Shown here: piece by piece, positions 8,724-16,523 of the stretch | Numbering within the stretch: the first letter of the stretch is position 1 | Layout of the letters: the number at the start of each line of letters is the position of its first letter | From: GWE2-42-39 sp942493345 | GTDB lineage: Bacteria > Bacteroidota > Bacteroidia > Bacteroidales > Prolixibacteraceae | Direction of reading: 5' to 3' | Length of the DNA stretch: 64,000 nt | NCBI GenBank assembly: GCA_942493345.1 | Contig: OW818695.1 | Coordinates: 3,348,001-3,412,000, forward strand | The notes under the pieces: model-generated | The model's input: only the letters and a program-made list of their open reading frames with translations | The model's database searches: none | Told to the model about the DNA's origin: nothing | Program-made: the position numbers and the translations under genes

Positions 8724-9248
8724 TCAGAACCCGAAATGAGGTTTTAACTCATTCAGCCAGTTGGCAATCCGCTCATCGGTTTTTCCCGGTTCGAAATCTT
8801 CATCAATCGGTAACCCGATAAATTTCCCGTCGATCACTGCTTCCGAGTCGTCGAATTCGTAACCTTCGGTTGCAACCTGCCCAACGATGACCGCGTTCTT
8901 TTTTATGATCTCTTTGGCGAGCATTCCCATGGCATTTGCAAAGTGGCTGGAATAGGTAATATGGTCGCCCAATCCGAATATAGCTACCGTTTTATCCGTA
9001 TAATCGGCACTGGCAGCTTTAGGGAAAAACAGACTCCAGTCGGTGTTTGAATATTCCGAACTCCAGGTTTCTTTCCCAACGGTCGATATTCCAAAAATGA
9101 TTTTATCGAAACGTTTGATGTCCGACAAATCAGCGTCTTTTACAGAAACCAACTCCACTTTATCTTCGCCAATGGCATTTTTAATTTTATCGGCTACCCG
9201 GTGAACAGAACCTTTTGACGGGCCAAAGAATAATCCTATTTTGCTCAT
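8724..9248 (-). CDS. Flavodoxin
   Basis: This is a 174-residue FMN electron carrier. The N-terminal phosphate loop is FFGPSKGSVHRVADKI, with K and V where classical flavodoxins have Thr; the middle loop GISTVGKETW and the 90s-type loop FGLGDHITYSSHFANAMG are present. The family's long-chain form is about this length. A longer reading begins at 9374 inside the prephenate dehydratase gene; the ATG at 9248, 11 bases after the pheA stop, is preferred. Cotranscription with pheA and nearness to the ferredoxin oxidoreductase suggest it is an electron partner there. Confidence 0.88.
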   Translation of the reverse strand: MSKIGLFFGPSKGSVHRVADKIKNAIGEDKVELVSVKDADLSDIKRFDKIIFGISTVGKETWSSEYSNTDWSLFFPKAASADYTDKTVAIFGLGDHITYSSHFANAMGMLAKEIIKKNAVIVGQVATEGYEFDDSEAVIDGKFIGLPIDEDFEPGKTDERIANWLNELKPHFGF

Positions 9249-9259
9249 AACTGTTAAAT

Positions 9260-10099
9260 TTATTGTTTGTGAATACCAATTTCGCCACGAATGTATTCGC
9301 CCAGGATTGACAAACTGGACACATCTTTTAATATTGTGTGAATGGCCCGTTCGTAGTTGACAATTTCGTCCCATTCGATATCCACATGAATTGTGTATTC
9401 GTTGGGTTTTCCAAGAATAGGTACCGACTGAATTTTATTTAAGTTGATTTTGTTTTCGGCAAAAATATTCAGGACCCGTGCCAGTGCGCCATAATAATGC
9501 CCAACCTCGAAACAAAGGGATGCCTTGTTGTTCAGTTCGCTTTGGTTCGAATGTTTGGAAAGTATCCAGAAACGGGTGTAATTTTTTTTGTTTGTTTCAA
9601 TTCCCGTTTCAATAACCTGCAAACCGTAAAGTTCGGCCGAACGCAGGTTGCTGATTGCCGCTGCATAATCGATTTTTCCGTCGCTGATAATTTTGGCGAC
9701 CATTGCATTGTCGCCCAGCTCTTTTCGCTCCGCATTCGGAAAGTATTTTTCGAGGTATTCGTTGCATTGCATAAACGAAACCGGGTGCGAATATATTTCC
9801 TTTATGCTTTTCTTCTTGACACCGGGCAGAACCATCAGGTTCATCTGGATGTGAATGTAAATTTCCCCAATAATACGCAAATGGTAATTTCTGATTAATG
9901 AATAATTCTGAAGCAGGCTTCCTGCTATCGAGTTTTCGATGGCCATCACGGCAATGTCGACTTTGTCGGCATCAATCAGGTCGCAAACGCTTTGGAACGA
10001 ACGGCATTCGATCACTTCAATTTTTTCATCCCCGAAATATTTTCGGGCAGCATCTTCGTGAAACGATCCGGCGATTCCTTGTATAGCAATTTTCTTCAT
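9260..10099 (-). CDS. pheA: Prephenate dehydratase
   Basis: This 279-residue enzyme converts prephenate to phenylpyruvate in phenylalanine synthesis. It starts MKKIAIQGIAGSFHEDAA, has the NSIAGSLLQNY segment of the catalytic domain, and the NYTRFWIL motif near residue 170 with the Thr needed for catalysis. An ACT regulatory domain follows (about 195-270), where phenylalanine usually binds and inhibits. It is monofunctional: no chorismate mutase domain is fused. It shares a transcript with flavodoxin. Confidence 0.93.
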   Translation of the reverse strand: MKKIAIQGIAGSFHEDAARKYFGDEKIEVIECRSFQSVCDLIDADKVDIAVMAIENSIAGSLLQNYSLIRNYHLRIIGEIYIHIQMNLMVLPGVKKKSIKEIYSHPVSFMQCNEYLEKYFPNAERKELGDNAMVAKIISDGKIDYAAAISNLRSAELYGLQVIETGIETNKKNYTRFWILSKHSNQSELNNKASLCFEVGHYYGALARVLNIFAENKINLNKIQSVPILGKPNEYTIHVDIEWDEIVNYERAIHTILKDVSSLSILGEYIRGEIGIHKQ

Positions 10100-10164
10100 T
10101 CTGTATTACTTGGTTTCAAAAAAACATGGCAGGACTGCTTGTTTGCAATTTCCCCGCATGGTTG

Positions 10165-10172
10165 CAAAATTA
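10165..10172 (-). promoter_or_regulatory. Bacteroidota -7 element TAATTTTG before pheA
   Basis: On the minus strand this reads TAATTTTG, a full TAnnTTTG match. A GTG (one base from TTG) lies 18 bases upstream as a weak -33. The pheA start is about 65 bases downstream. Confidence 0.42.
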
Positions 10173-10287
10173 TAACATATAAGTAAATATCACCGGTTTT
10201 TAAAAGCCAGTATGCTTTTTACCAGTTATTCTTAATAAAAGGTTTTCTTTCCCTGCTATTTTTCCTGAAAAACCTTTATTTTTTCTG

Positions 10288-10716
10288 CTAGATTTTATAC
10301 AGGTCGCTTGCTTTTACCAAATCCAACTGGTGGTCGCTCAAAACTTTGATGCACTTTGGAATGTCTGTTGGCTTCAGCATGATGTTGGCCGATTTTCCTT
10401 CGTTGGAATAGGCGTACAAATATTCGATAAACACCCCTTCGGCGGCCAGTATGTTCAGCGCTTTTGCCAGTGCTCCCGGTTGGTTGGGGGTGCTGAGGCA
10501 AATCACATCGGTGAGGCTGACCGAAAAACTGGCTTCTTTTAAAACAACCAGCGCTTTTCCCGGATCAGAAACGATCATGCGAAGGATTCCAAATTCCGAA
10601 GTGTCGGCAATATTAAACGCAGAAATGTTGATTTGGGCATCGCCCAGCAGGCTGGTTACTTCGTTCAGTCGGCCTGTTTTATTTTCAAGGAAAACAGATA
10701 ATTGTTTGATAATCAT
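10288..10716 (-). CDS. Tandem ACT-domain protein
   Basis: This 142-residue protein consists of two ACT domains (about residues 1-68 and 70-140) and nothing else. The first opens IKQLSVFLENKTGRLNEVTSLL, the second ICLSTPNQPGALAKAL; both are the ligand-binding strand-helix of ACT. Such proteins sit next to phenylacetate-CoA ligase in many anaerobes and probably sense an aromatic amino acid or aryl acid. It follows the ligase gene by 12 bases, so the two are cotranscribed. Confidence 0.9.
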   Translation of the reverse strand: MIIKQLSVFLENKTGRLNEVTSLLGDAQINISAFNIADTSEFGILRMIVSDPGKALVVLKEASFSVSLTDVICLSTPNQPGALAKALNILAAEGVFIEYLYAYSNEGKSANIMLKPTDIPKCIKVLSDHQLDLVKASDLYKI

Positions 10717-10728
10717 GATTTGTTCCTC

Positions 10729-12027
10729 CTATAATTTTCGGTTGTCGATTACCCGCACGGCTTTGCCCGCAGTCCGTTCAATGGTTTTGGGTTCAACCAG
10801 TTTTACATTCACTGAAATGCCCAGTGTGTTGTGTATTTTCTGGGTGATTTTTTTACGCAACGATTCCAGTTGCCTGATTTCGTCGGAAAAGAACTGTTCC
10901 TGCACTTCTACCATTACGTTCAGAATGTCGAGAGTGCCTTCGCGTTCGACCGTGATCAGGTAGTGCGGTTTGGTTTCGCTCATTTCGAGCAGCACGCTTT
11001 CGATTTGCGACGGGAACACATTTACACCGCGAATAATCAGCATGTCGTCCGAACGTCCGGTACATTTTTCCATGCGTACCAGCGTGCGTCCGCATTCGCA
11101 TTTGTCGTAAATGAGCCGCGTGAGGTCGCGGGTCCGGTAACGGATCAGCGGGATACCTTCTTTGGTGATGGTTGTATAAACCAGCTCTCCTTTTTCTCCT
11201 GCAGGCAGTGGTTGTAAGGTGTTCGGGTCGATGATTTCCGGGATGAAATGGTCTTCGTGGATGTGCATTCCGCATTGGTGCTCACATTCGCAGGAAACCC
11301 CCGGTCCCATTATTTCACTCAACCCGTAAATATCAATTGCTTTTAATCCGAGTTTCGATTCAATTTCACGGCGCATATTTTCGGTCCAGGGTTCGGCGCC
11401 AAAAATGCCCACCCGTAGTTTTAGGTTTTCTTTTTTGATCCCGGCTTCTTCAATTGCTTCCGCTAAAAATAAAGCATACGAAGGGGTACAGGCAAGTACC
11501 GAAGTGCCGAAGTCTTCCATCAGTTGAAGCTGTTTGGCTGTGTTTCCTCCGGAGATCGGAATAACTGTTGCCCCGAGGTTTTCGCAGCCGTAATGCAGTC
11601 CGAGGCCGCCGGTAAACAATCCGTATCCGTAGGCAACCTGTACAATGTCGTTACGACCGACACCGGCCATGGCCAATGAACGTGAAACAACTTCGGCCCA
11701 CGAATGAAGGTCTTTGCGGGTATATCCAACAACGGTTGGTTTTCCGGTTGTCCCCGACGAAGCATGAAGGCGTACGATTTCGCTCATGGGTACGGTAAAC
11801 ATGCCAAAAGGATAATTATCGCGGAGGTCGGTTTTAACGGTAAACGGCAATTTGTGCAAATCGTCGACACTTTTTATATCGCCGGGTGTCAGGTCGGCAG
11901 CCTGCATTTTTGCCCGGTATGCAGGTACGTTGTGATAAATGCGTTGTACGGTTTCAATCAGCCGTTTCGACTGGATTGCTTTCATTTCGTCGCGTCCCGC
12001 ACATTCAATTTTTTCGTTCCAGATCAT
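10729..12027 (-). CDS. paaK: Phenylacetate-CoA ligase
   Basis: This 432-residue adenylate-forming enzyme activates phenylacetate (or a related aryl acid) to its CoA ester with ATP. The AMP-binding loop LHASSGTTGKPTVVGYT is at about residues 87-103, and the A8 hinge region and C-terminal PaaK domain are complete. Two Cys/His clusters (CECEHQCGMHIH and CECGRT) look like a metal site. Anaerobes lack the oxygen-dependent paa ring-opening pathway, and none of those genes is here. The likely role is therefore activation for reductive carboxylation to phenylpyruvate, or the ATP-yielding reverse direction. Confidence 0.9.
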   Translation of the reverse strand: MIWNEKIECAGRDEMKAIQSKRLIETVQRIYHNVPAYRAKMQAADLTPGDIKSVDDLHKLPFTVKTDLRDNYPFGMFTVPMSEIVRLHASSGTTGKPTVVGYTRKDLHSWAEVVSRSLAMAGVGRNDIVQVAYGYGLFTGGLGLHYGCENLGATVIPISGGNTAKQLQLMEDFGTSVLACTPSYALFLAEAIEEAGIKKENLKLRVGIFGAEPWTENMRREIESKLGLKAIDIYGLSEIMGPGVSCECEHQCGMHIHEDHFIPEIIDPNTLQPLPAGEKGELVYTTITKEGIPLIRYRTRDLTRLIYDKCECGRTLVRMEKCTGRSDDMLIIRGVNVFPSQIESVLLEMSETKPHYLITVEREGTLDILNVMVEVQEQFFSDEIRQLESLRKKITQKIHNTLGISVNVKLVEPKTIERTAGKAVRVIDNRKL

Positions 12028-12263
12028 TTTATGAAGGAGTTAAAGTCAATCGATGTATTGTTAATTTTTTATTTTGAGCCTAAAACTAATATCAAATTGA
12101 TAGATTTTGTTATTTTTTAGAATAAAATTTACTTAAAATTTAGATTGCCAGTGAAAATCCATCATTTGAAGGAGAGCCCGGATCGCTCGATTTTGCCATT
12201 TTAAAAAGACCTGAATGATGTTCAAATCAAAGGTCGAGGCAAAACCGGAATGGTCAGTAATAT

Positions 12264-12461
12264 TTATTCTTCAATTATATTTTTTACCCGGCCAACTTCG
12301 CCGGTAGCGAGCTTCACTTTTATGCCATGAGGATGAAACGCTGAATTGGTCAGTATTTGCTTCACAAAGCCTTCGGTTAGCTCGCCCGTTTGCTGGTGCT
12401 GTTTCAGCACAATTTCAACCAGTTGCCCGGTTTCTATATCTTTTCGGTATCTGCCGTCCAT
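12264..12461 (-). CDS. YwbE family protein
   Basis: This 65-residue protein is a whole YwbE/DUF2196 domain. It begins MDGRYRKDIETGQLVEIVLK, has the TGELTEGFVKQILTNS segment and ends in KVKLATGEVGRV, which is the family's small beta-barrel pattern. Function is unknown. It starts 3 bases after the mltG stop and is cotranscribed with it. Confidence 0.85.
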   Translation of the reverse strand: MDGRYRKDIETGQLVEIVLKQHQQTGELTEGFVKQILTNSAFHPHGIKVKLATGEVGRVKNIIEE

Positions 12462-12464
12462 TTC

Positions 12465-13526
12465 TTATTTCCAGATTTTACTTTTGTTCAGTGCTGCCTG
12501 GTATTTCCGGGCATTTTGGTTGTGTTCGCCAAGTGTAACGGCAAAGTTATGGTAGCCCGAAAAATCTTCTTTGGCACACATGTATATATAATTGTGTTTC
12601 TCGGCGTTCAACACTGCATCGATGCTCGATATTTCAGGAAAATTAATGGGGCCGGGGGGCAATCCTGTATGTTTGTAAGTATTGTATGGCGATTCGGTTT
12701 GCAGGTATTCGTTCAGTACACGCCGGATGGTGAAATCGTTCATGGCAAATTTAATGGTCGGGTCGGCCTGAAGCAACATGCCTTTTTTCAGGCGGTTCAG
12801 ATACAACCCTGCAACGACAGGCTTTTCATCATTTTTTATCGTTTCTTCCTGAACAATGGATGCGAGTGTGCTCACCTGTTCGGGCGTCAGGCCTTTGGCG
12901 GTCGCTTTTGCTTTCCGGGTTTCGTTCCAGAACCGTTTGTGTTCGGCAGCCATCCGGAAAATGAATTGTTCGGGTGTGGTGGTCCAGTAAAATTCGTACG
13001 AATTCGGGATAAACATGCAGGAAATGGTTTGTTCTGTAAAACCATATTTATTCTGAATGTCCGGATCAGTGAACTTTTTTAGCAAGGTCAGCGAATCGGG
13101 CTCAATATATTTGGAGACAGCCACCGCCAGTTGTTTGAAATTCCGGATGTTGTTGAACGTGACCATCACGGGTTCCTGTTTTCCCGACCGCAACATGTTC
13201 ACAATCTGGTTGGTGTTCATGCCGCCACGGAAAAGGTATTTTCCCGGTTTGATGCTGCTTGAATATTTTTTTTGTTTTGAAACCCACTTAAATGCTCTGT
13301 AATCGAGTAAAATATCGTGTTTTTTCAACGAATCGGTTACCTGGCTGAGCCCGGCATTGCGCGGAATAATAATGCTTTCCGGCGTTTTTACATTGGCCTT
13401 GAAAATGTATTTATAAAGTTGGTAACTTCGGATACCTGTGACAATAAATGCAACGACAACGACAAGAATAATGGTTTTATTGATGCGCGGGAAGAGCATG
13501 ATCTTATTTTTGATTTTCAAATCCAT
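12465..13526 (-). CDS. mltG: Endolytic murein transglycosylase MltG
   Basis: This 353-residue inner-membrane enzyme cuts nascent glycan strands and sets their length. One transmembrane helix (about 18-31) is followed by a LysM-like segment and the YceG catalytic domain. The active-site block LASIVQEETIKNDE is at 221-234, with the family-invariant glutamate at 228. The substrate loop LNRLKKGMLLQADPT follows. Length is typical. It heads a unit with ywbE. Confidence 0.92.
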   Translation of the reverse strand: MDLKIKNKIMLFPRINKTIILVVVVAFIVTGIRSYQLYKYIFKANVKTPESIIIPRNAGLSQVTDSLKKHDILLDYRAFKWVSKQKKYSSSIKPGKYLFRGGMNTNQIVNMLRSGKQEPVMVTFNNIRNFKQLAVAVSKYIEPDSLTLLKKFTDPDIQNKYGFTEQTISCMFIPNSYEFYWTTTPEQFIFRMAAEHKRFWNETRKAKATAKGLTPEQVSTLASIVQEETIKNDEKPVVAGLYLNRLKKGMLLQADPTIKFAMNDFTIRRVLNEYLQTESPYNTYKHTGLPPGPINFPEISSIDAVLNAEKHNYIYMCAKEDFSGYHNFAVTLGEHNQNARKYQAALNKSKIWK

Positions 13527-13542
13527 CGCTGAAAAGTTTTTG

Positions 13543-13550
13543 CAAAAATA
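13543..13550 (-). promoter_or_regulatory. Putative -7 element TATTTTTG before mltG
   Basis: On the minus strand this reads TATTTTTG, a full TAnnTTTG match 17 bases from the mltG ATG, implying a very short leader. No exact TTG is present at the -33 position. Confidence 0.3.
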
Positions 13551-13639
13551 AGTTTTTCAACGGATTTTCAGGATGGAAGAAAAACCTTAAATGTTTCTGA
13601 AAATGATTAACACGATAAAATGGATTAACTGAAAATGCC

Positions 13640-13647
13640 TATTTTCG
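13640..13647 (+). promoter_or_regulatory. Putative -7 element TATTTTCG before the FprA gene
   Basis: TATTTTCG is one base from TAnnTTTG and lies 36 bases before the ATG at 13684. It falls just before an in-frame GTG at 13651, which argues that the ATG is the true start. No clear -33 is seen. Confidence 0.35.
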
Positions 13648-13683
13648 TAGGTGAAAAATAATCGAAAACTAAAACACACAGAT

Positions 13684-14871
13684 ATGCACCAGGTTAAACT
13701 AGCCGACAACATTTATTATTTGGGGTACAACGACCGCCGCCTTCATTTGTTTGAAAATATCTGGCCTATTCCACATGGAATTTCGTATAATTCGTATTTA
13801 ATCGATGATGAAAAAATTGCATTGGTTGATACGGTCGAACGCCAGTTTATCGATAGTTATCTCGATGATATTGAAGCCATAATCGGTGACAAGAAAATCG
13901 ACTACCTGATTATTAATCACATGGAGCCCGATCATTCGGGGGCTTTAAAAGCTATTGTTGCCAAATATCCCGATATTATTTTGGTCGGAAATAAAAAGAC
14001 CTTCGGTTTTGTGGAAAGTTTTTATATGAAACCGGTTAATACGCTGGAAGTGTACGATGGTCATGTTTTGGAGCTTGGAAAAACTCGGGTTCAGTTCCAG
14101 ACCATTCCAATGGTTCATTGGCCCGAAACCATGGTGTCGTTCGAAGAAACCAACCAGATATTGTTTTCAGGCGATGCATTTGGAAGCTACGGAACTTTGG
14201 ATGGCGGCATTTTCGACGACGAAATCAACCTCGATTTTTACGAAGTTGAAATCATGCGGTATTTTACCAATATTGTCGGAAAATATTGTCCGCATACCCA
14301 GCGTGCCATTAAAAAACTGGCTGATCTCAATGTGAAAATGATTGCCGCAACACACGGCCCGATCTGGCGCAGCGACCTGAACTGGGTATTGAGCCGGTAC
14401 AACAAATGGAGTTCGTACACTTTCGACAACGGGGTTGTGATTGTGTATGGCTCGATGTACGGGAATACGCAGAAAATGGCCGAGGTGATTGCCCGCCAGC
14501 TTTCGGTGCGCGGCATCCGCGATATTCGTGTGTACGATGCTTCGAAAACGCATTCATCGTATATTATTAATGATATTTTCAAATACAAGGGTTTTATTGT
14601 GGGGAGTTGTGCCTACAATAATTCGCTTTTCCCGAATGTGGAAACGCTGCTTTCGATCATCGAGCACATGGGCGTGAAAGACCATTATCTGGGCGTGTTT
14701 GGCAGCTTTTCGTGGAATGGAGGCGGTGTGAAAAACCTGATGAAATTTGCTGAAACCATCAACTGGGAACTGGTTGCTGAACCGGTTGAAGAAAAAGGCG
14801 CCCTCAAAAAAGATAAGTTTGAGCAATGTGTCGCGCTGGCCAATGCAATGGCCGATAAGTTGCTCGGGTAA
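13684..14871 (+). CDS. FprA family A-type flavoprotein (diiron O2/NO reductase)
   Basis: This 395-residue cytoplasmic protein reduces oxygen to water or nitric oxide to nitrous oxide, protecting an anaerobe. The N-terminal metallo-beta-lactamase domain carries the diiron ligands HMEPDH at residues 79-84, with further ligands in MVHWPET, SGDAFG and ATHGP. The C-terminal flavodoxin domain begins with the FMN loop GSMYGNTQKMAE. No rubredoxin domain is fused, so a separate electron donor is needed. A GTG start at 13651 is possible but has no homology support. Confidence 0.92.
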   Translation: MHQVKLADNIYYLGYNDRRLHLFENIWPIPHGISYNSYLIDDEKIALVDTVERQFIDSYLDDIEAIIGDKKIDYLIINHMEPDHSGALKAIVAKYPDIILVGNKKTFGFVESFYMKPVNTLEVYDGHVLELGKTRVQFQTIPMVHWPETMVSFEETNQILFSGDAFGSYGTLDGGIFDDEINLDFYEVEIMRYFTNIVGKYCPHTQRAIKKLADLNVKMIAATHGPIWRSDLNWVLSRYNKWSSYTFDNGVVIVYGSMYGNTQKMAEVIARQLSVRGIRDIRVYDASKTHSSYIINDIFKYKGFIVGSCAYNNSLFPNVETLLSIIEHMGVKDHYLGVFGSFSWNGGGVKNLMKFAETINWELVAEPVEEKGALKKDKFEQCVALANAMADKLLG

Positions 14872-14900
14872 CGAGGTTTTTAATCGTATTTTTTTTAATA

Positions 14901-14917
14901 GGAGATTGAAAATCTCC
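14901..14917. terminator. Short hairpin after the FprA gene
   Basis: GGAGATT and AATCTCC form a 7-base stem with a 3-base loop, 30 bases after the FprA stop. There is no U-run after it on the plus strand, so terminator function is uncertain. Confidence 0.3.
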
Positions 14918-15048
14918 GCACCTGAATAGAAAGAAGGAATGAAACAATTTTCCGGATTTTAAATTTGATTTATGTTTCAATCAATTAGGTTTTTATATGC
15001 AAATCATTGGTGTTTGTTTGTTCAATGTGGTGTTTGTACCCCATTTTT

Positions 15049-15067
15049 GTGAATGATTATCATTATT
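15049..15067. promoter_or_regulatory. Fur-box-like palindrome
   Basis: The core AATGATTATCATT (15052-15064) is a perfect palindrome around a central T. Over the 19-base window, 15 positions agree with the classical Fur box GATAATGATAATCATTATC. It lies about 25 bases before the GTG start of the AAA_28 ATPase gene, where a repressor would block transcription. Confidence 0.35.
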
Positions 15068-15090
15068 TTTAGGCAAGTTTTGAAAAAAAG

Positions 15091-15630
15091 GTGGAAAGAA
15101 GGAATCAAATTTATGTTTTAACCGGTGGTCCCGGATTTGGGAAATCCACATTGATTGATTATTTGCAAAACCTGGGATATAAAACAGGGAATGAAGTTGC
15201 CAGGGAAATTATCCACGAGCAGCAAAACATAGATGGAAATATTTTGCCGGGAAAAGATATTCGTTCATTTCAAAAGGAAGTTCTAAAACGGAGACTTGCA
15301 TTTTATGGATCGGTTGACAGTAGTGAGATCGCATTTTCCGACAGGGCTATTCCCGACCAGATTGCCTTTGCACGGTTCAATGGTTTTGGAACTCCTGATG
15401 TATTAGTCCGATATTCTGAAGAGTTCAGGTATAATGAAAAAGTTTTTGTTGTTCCTCCCTGGGGAAAAATCTACAGAAACGATGCTGAACGGACAGAGAG
15501 TTTCGAGAAGGCATGTGAACTGCACAGGATAATTGTTGAAGTTTATCAGGAACTTAATTACATACTAATTGAGCTTCCTTTCGCTGATATAAAACAAAGG
15601 GCTGAATTTATACTAAATCTAATATATTGA
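15091..15630 (+). CDS. AAA_28-type ATPase / nucleotide kinase-like protein
   Basis: This 179-residue P-loop protein starts with a GTG. The Walker A motif GGPGFGKST is at residues 12-20, and the segments GNEVAREIIHEQQ and IAFSDRAIPDQIAFA match the AAA_28/NadR-like small kinase family. That family has mostly unknown substrates. Its stop lies 2 bases before the ATG of the SGNH hydrolase, so they form an operon. A Fur-box-like palindrome precedes it. Confidence 0.72.
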   Translation: MERRNQIYVLTGGPGFGKSTLIDYLQNLGYKTGNEVAREIIHEQQNIDGNILPGKDIRSFQKEVLKRRLAFYGSVDSSEIAFSDRAIPDQIAFARFNGFGTPDVLVRYSEEFRYNEKVFVVPPWGKIYRNDAERTESFEKACELHRIIVEVYQELNYILIELPFADIKQRAEFILNLIY

Positions 15631-15632
15631 AA

Positions 15633-16394
15633 ATGAGTTCTAATCGTCGTTCATTTTTGAAAAAGGCAGCAATTACTACCTTTGCTGCATCCAGTATCCC
15701 GGCTATTGTTGATGCTGCGATGCAAGTTGACAAAAAAAAGAAAAAAGGAATCCCGCTAATTAAAGAGAACGATATTATTCTTTTTCAGGGAGATTCGATT
15801 ACTGATGCAGGGCGCGACCGGAGTATTAACAGTCCCAATGCACATAGCGCCCTTGGAAATGGTTATGTGTTTTTACTTGCAGCCCGTCTGTTGTACGAAT
15901 TTCCCGGCCAAAATCTGAGTGTATACAATAAAGGGGTCAGCGGGAATAAAGTATACCAGTTGTCGGATCGCTGGCAGCCCGATTGCTTGCAGATCCGCCC
16001 AAATTTGTTGAGCATCCTTGTTGGTGTTAATGATTTCTGGCATACACTGACCCTCAATTATACAGGTACGGCAAAAACGTATGAAAACGATTTTCGCGGT
16101 CTTTTGAAAAATACGAAGAACCTGATGCCTGAAACACAACTGGTAATCGGGGAACCGTTTGCCTTGACCGGTTGCTCTGCCGTTAATGAATCGTGGTTTC
16201 CTGAGTTCAATAAATACAGAGCAGCAGCTAAACTCATTGCCACTGAAATGGATGCCATTTTCATTCCTTATCAGGAGATTTTCAATAAAGCAACAGAACT
16301 GGCTCCGGCTTATTACTGGACTCACGATGGGGTACACCCTTCGGTTGCCGGTTGCCAGTTGATGGCAGAAGCGTGGGCAAAAGCAGTATTGTAA
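15633..16394 (+). CDS. Tat-exported SGNH/GDSL hydrolase
   Basis: This 253-residue esterase-like enzyme has a twin-arginine signal (SSNRRSFLKKAAI, residues 2-14), so it is folded before export to the periplasm. SGNH blocks are complete: nucleophile GDSITD at 53-58, block III GVND, and the catalytic dyad in HDGVHPS near the C-terminus. It probably removes acyl groups, such as acetyl esters, from sugars. It ends 130 bases from the convergent PUL and may serve it, though it is on the other strand and in an operon with a kinase-like gene. Confidence 0.85.
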   Translation: MSSNRRSFLKKAAITTFAASSIPAIVDAAMQVDKKKKKGIPLIKENDIILFQGDSITDAGRDRSINSPNAHSALGNGYVFLLAARLLYEFPGQNLSVYNKGVSGNKVYQLSDRWQPDCLQIRPNLLSILVGVNDFWHTLTLNYTGTAKTYENDFRGLLKNTKNLMPETQLVIGEPFALTGCSAVNESWFPEFNKYRAAAKLIATEMDAIFIPYQEIFNKATELAPAYYWTHDGVHPSVAGCQLMAEAWAKAVL

Positions 16395-16422
16395 AGGTTG
16401 TTCAATACGTCCAATAATAAAA

Positions 16423-16466
16423 TTATCCGGCGCTTGTTCCAAAAGAGTAGGGCAGGCGCCGGATAA
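16423..16466. terminator. Strong hairpin between convergent genes
   Basis: Arms TTATCCGGCGC (16423-16433) and GCGCCGGATAA (16456-16466) are perfectly complementary over 11 bases with a 22-base loop. It lies between the SGNH hydrolase and the end of the PUL, which are convergent, so it may terminate both. Confidence 0.55.
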
Positions 16467-16486
16467 AATAAACGGAACCGTTTATT
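16467..16486. repeat. Perfect 20-base palindrome
   Basis: AATAAACGG and CCGTTTATT are separated by two bases (AA). It abuts the preceding hairpin. It could be a second terminator arm for the PUL transcript or a protein-binding site. Confidence 0.5.
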
Positions 16487-16523
16487 CCAGTTCCTGAAGA
16501 TTAATGATTTGTCAATTAATTTA

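Noticed and set aside
12390..13082. Long plus-strand open frame opposite mltG
   Set aside because: It is antisense to a clear MltG with intact motifs, has no recognisable domain and no promoter.
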